This document shows positions 59,844-64,000 of a stretch of 64,000 nt of DNA, piece after piece (position 1 is the stretch's first letter; each line of letters starts with the position of its first letter). The DNA lies in assembly GCF_003443895.1 (NCBI RefSeq), contig NZ_QQOA01000003.1, forward strand, positions 1 to 64,000. Reading direction: 5' to 3'. Under the pieces are notes generated by a model. The model made no database searches and was not told the DNA's origin. It saw only the letters and a program-made list of their open reading frames with translations. The translations under genes were made by a program, and so were the position numbers. The stretch comes from Paraburkholderia phosphatilytica (lineage in GTDB: Bacteria > Pseudomonadota > Gammaproteobacteria > Burkholderiales > Burkholderiaceae).

Positions 59844-62081
59844 ATGCGAGTCAAACTGACAGCCAAACATCCGCGGCCGGCCACGCCGACGCGCGACCCC
59901 GTCCGCACCGGCAGCGCTACCGGACGCAAGCCCGTACGGGCGCCGAAACCGCCGGCGGCGGCTGACGCACCGCGCGGATCCGGATCCGGATCGTCGGACG
60001 CCCGCAAGGGTGGATTCCGGTCAGGCGGCGAAGGGAGCGCGAGGCCCGCGCCGCGCGGTGAACGCACCGGCGCGAGCGGCGGCTTTACGCGCGAATCGCG
60101 CGGCGGCGAAGGCGGCAAGCGCTTCACGCCGCGCGACCCGGGCAGCCGTGGTGCGGACGAACGAGGCCCACGGCGCGGCGACAGCGATGCGCCGCGTTCC
60201 CGCGGTCCGCGTACCGAAGGGGATGCACCGCGCTTCCGTGGCCCGCGTACCGAAGGCGATGCACCGCGCTTCCGTAGCCCGCGTACCGAAGGCGATGCGC
60301 CGCGTTCCCGTGGCCCGCGAACCGAAGGCGATGCGCGGCGTTCCCGCGGTCCGCGAACCGAAGGCGACGCGTCGCGTTTCCGCGGAGCGGGAGCCGAAGG
60401 GGATGCGCCGCGCGGTCGTCCGGCACGATCCGACGACGGCGCGCCACGTGAGCGCTTTGCGCGCGCGGGCGCTGGCGACGATGCACGCCGCAGCCGCCCG
60501 GCGCGATCCGATGATGGCGCGCCGCGCGGCCGCTTCACACGTTCCGACGACTCCGCCCCGCGTGGCCGCTTCTCACGCTCCGACGACAGCGCGCCGCGAG
60601 GCCGTTTCTCACGCTCCGATGATTCCGCACCGCGCAGCCGCCCTCCGCGCTCATCTGACGACGCACCGCGCGGCACCTTCGCCCGCTCGCCGGATCGTGC
60701 GCCGCGCGGTCGTGCCGAAAGCGCCGCGCCACGCGATCGCAGAAGCGTCGCCGTCGCCGGCGAACGTCCGGCGCGAACCGGCAACGCCCGTTTCCACCGC
60801 GAAGACTTCACGCTCGACCCACGCGGCGACGGCAGCGAGCGCCGACGCGCCGAGCGCCCGCCGATGGGCCGCGACGCCGACAGCCGCCCGCCCCGCTATG
60901 GCCGTTCGCAGGACGGCGACAGCACCGCGCCGCGCCGCTTCAGCCGCGACGGCGGCGCGGGTGATTCGCGTGGTGCACGCGGATCGTACCGAGGCGATGA
61001 CAAGCCCGCGTACGCACGCCGCGGCGACGATCGCGAACGCACGCCACGCGGCGGCTCTGAAACGCGCAGCGACCGGGGCGATCGCAGCTTTGCCCGCCCC
61101 GACCAAGGCGGCGCAGGTGAATCGCGCGGTGCACGCGGCACGTACGAATCCCGAGGCACACGTGACGACCGTCCGCCCCGCACCGCCTCCGGCGACGCGC
61201 CGCTGAAGCGCGCGACGCCGGTCAAGCGGCAAGCCGCAGCAGAACCGTCACGCCCGCCGAAGCGCGAGCAGGATCGCGAACCTCGCGCGCCGCGTGCACA
61301 CGATCACGACCACGAAGACCGCCCCGGCATGCTGCGTCTGTCGAAGCGGATGTCCGAGCTCGGCCTGTGCTCGCGCCGCGAAGCGGACGAATGGATCGAG
61401 AAAGGCTGGGTGATCGTCGACGGCGTGCGGATCGACACACTCGGCTTCAAGGTGCATCCGGACCAGCACATCGAGATCGATCCGGCCGCGCAGGCCGCGC
61501 AGGCGAAACAGGTGACGATCCTGCTGCACAAGCCGGTGGGCTACGTGTCGGGACAAGCCGAGGACGGTTACGAGCCGGCCGTGACCCTCGTCACGCCGGC
61601 CAACCAGTGGAGCGGCGACCGCTCCGGGCTGCGCTTCGCGCCTGTGCATCTGCGCGCGCTCGCGCCCGCCGGCCGGCTCGACATCGACTCGACCGGGATG
61701 CTGGTGCTGACCCAGGACGGCCGCGTCGCGAAGCAGCTGATCGGCGAATCGTCGGACGTCGACAAGGAGTACCTGGTGCGCGTCGCGTTCGGCGACATCA
61801 CGACGGACATCGACCAGCACTTCCCGCCCGAGCGTCTTGCGCAGCTGCGCCACGGCCTCGCGCTCGACGACGTGCCGCTGAAGCCCGCGCAGGTCAGCTG
61901 GCAAAACGGCGAGCAGTTGCGTTTCGTGCTGCGCGAAGGCCGCAAGCGCCAGATCCGCCGCATGTGCGAGCTGGTCGGGCTGGAAGTGATCGGCCTGAAG
62001 CGCGTGCGGATGGGCCGCGTGATGCTGGGCGCGCTGCCGCAGGGCGAGTGGCGCTACCTGACACCCGACGAAGCGTTCTAG
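59844..62081 (+). CDS. rluB: 23S rRNA pseudouridine synthase (RluB-type) with long repetitive N-terminus
   Basis: 745 residues. The first 490 or so are low complexity, rich in R, G, D, S, P and A, with two 12-residue tandem repeat blocks. From about residue 496 a normal RsuA-type enzyme begins: S4 domain ([31 protein letters not shown]) and catalytic domain with D613 in [18 protein letters not shown], then [28 protein letters not shown]. The core isomerises a uridine in 23S rRNA helix 89/90 region (U2605 in E. coli). The N-terminus resembles RGG/RNA-binding disordered tails and probably tethers RNA. It starts 6 bases after glnD. Confidence 0.9.
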   Translation: MRVKLTAKHPRPATPTRDPVRTGSATGRKPVRAPKPPAAADAPRGSGSGSSDARKGGFRSGGEGSARPAPRGERTGASGGFTRESRGGEGGKRFTPRDPGSRGADERGPRRGDSDAPRSRGPRTEGDAPRFRGPRTEGDAPRFRSPRTEGDAPRSRGPRTEGDARRSRGPRTEGDASRFRGAGAEGDAPRGRPARSDDGAPRERFARAGAGDDARRSRPARSDDGAPRGRFTRSDDSAPRGRFSRSDDSAPRGRFSRSDDSAPRSRPPRSSDDAPRGTFARSPDRAPRGRAESAAPRDRRSVAVAGERPARTGNARFHREDFTLDPRGDGSERRRAERPPMGRDADSRPPRYGRSQDGDSTAPRRFSRDGGAGDSRGARGSYRGDDKPAYARRGDDRERTPRGGSETRSDRGDRSFARPDQGGAGESRGARGTYESRGTRDDRPPRTASGDAPLKRATPVKRQAAAEPSRPPKREQDREPRAPRAHDHDHEDRPGMLRLSKRMSELGLCSRREADEWIEKGWVIVDGVRIDTLGFKVHPDQHIEIDPAAQAAQAKQVTILLHKPVGYVSGQAEDGYEPAVTLVTPANQWSGDRSGLRFAPVHLRALAPAGRLDIDSTGMLVLTQDGRVAKQLIGESSDVDKEYLVRVAFGDITTDIDQHFPPERLAQLRHGLALDDVPLKPAQVSWQNGEQLRFVLREGRKRQIRRMCELVGLEVIGLKRVRMGRVMLGALPQGEWRYLTPDEAF
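60195..60410 (+). repeat. 36-base tandem repeat, block 1, in rluB
   Basis: Six imperfect 36-base units, each coding 12 residues of the form R(S/F)[10 protein letters not shown]. Unit sequences differ by a few bases, several at third codon positions. The array keeps the frame, so unit number can vary without breaking the gene. Confidence 0.85.
60504..60647 (+). repeat. 36-base tandem repeat, block 2, in rluB
   Basis: Four imperfect 36-base units coding RSDD(G/S)APRGRF(T/S)-like 12-residue units, in frame with block 1. Confidence 0.8.
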
Positions 62082-62102
62082 GCACGCAGCGGCAATTCGA
62101 CA

Positions 62103-62140
62103 AAAAATGGGGCGCCGAAGAAAATCGGCGCCCCATTTTT
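62103..62140. terminator. Bidirectional terminator between rluB and def
   Basis: A 16-base perfect stem (62103-62118 with 62125-62140), GC-rich core TGGGGCGCCGA, loop AGAAAA, with A and T tracts on both sides, so it works for both convergent transcripts. Confidence 0.92.
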
Positions 62141-62195
62141 CATCTCGCGGCATTTCAATCGCAACACGCCCTCTACGCGGAGGGCACCGCAAACC

Positions 62196-64000
<1,805 letters not shown>

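Noticed and set aside
57240..59870. A minus-strand open frame of 876 codons opposite glnD
   Set aside because: Antisense to a gene with full catalytic motifs; composition is that of a GC shadow.

Overview
This window looks like part of a Burkholderiales chromosome, most likely Burkholderia sensu lato. The base composition is GC-rich, and the right half carries a core gene order I associate with that group: guaB/guaA, ratA-rnfH, smpB, ppsA/ppsR, rnhB-lpxB-lpxA-fabZ-lpxD-skp-bamA-rseP-dxr-cdsA-uppS-frr-pyrH-tsf-rpsB, map, glnD, rluB, def, ligA. All identifications come from reading motifs and gene order; no database search was run.

The first 26.6 kb is accessory DNA. Positions 119-2261 hold a compact sulfur-stress module: a metallo-beta-lactamase-fold persulfide-dioxygenase-like enzyme facing away from an ArsR-family per/polysulfide sensor (BigR/SqrR type) and two YeeE/YedE half-transporters, around face-to-face overlapping promoters. 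An intact IS630-family element (2343-3685, TA duplication, DUF6429-like passenger gene) follows. It abuts the amputated 5' end of a LivK-type binding-protein gene.

From 3931 to 17152 lies a catabolic cluster that I cannot match to a described pathway: two aldehyde dehydrogenases, an L-aspartate dehydrogenase-like enzyme, a class I/II aminotransferase, a FAH-family protein, a PhzF-family protein, a trans-sulfuration-type PLP enzyme, an MFS permease, a binding-protein-like protein with no signal peptide, a LysR regulator and a MocR regulator. The two outermost transcription units share a nearly identical promoter with paired 25-bp-spaced direct repeats, which points to MocR control of both.

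Positions 17549-26625 form a defence/stability island: a complete four-gene Wadjet system (JetABCD) that should act against plasmids, a decayed hipA gene, and an excisionase-type antitoxin/PIN toxin pair with its own operator and terminator. The island ends beside the 3' end of guaA, a known kind of integration site, but no integrase or second attachment repeat was found.

From 26731 to 64000 the genes are conserved housekeeping genes: GMP synthesis (guaB-membrane protein-guaA), trans-translation (smpB), gluconeogenic PEP synthase with its divergent regulatory kinase/phosphorylase, lipid A synthesis and outer-membrane assembly, isoprenoid/CDP-diacylglycerol/undecaprenyl synthesis, UMP kinase and translation factors, nitrogen signalling (glnD), a pseudouridine synthase with a long repetitive arginine/glycine/aspartate-rich N-terminus, peptide deformylase, and the C-terminal part of NAD-dependent DNA ligase, cut by the window edge.
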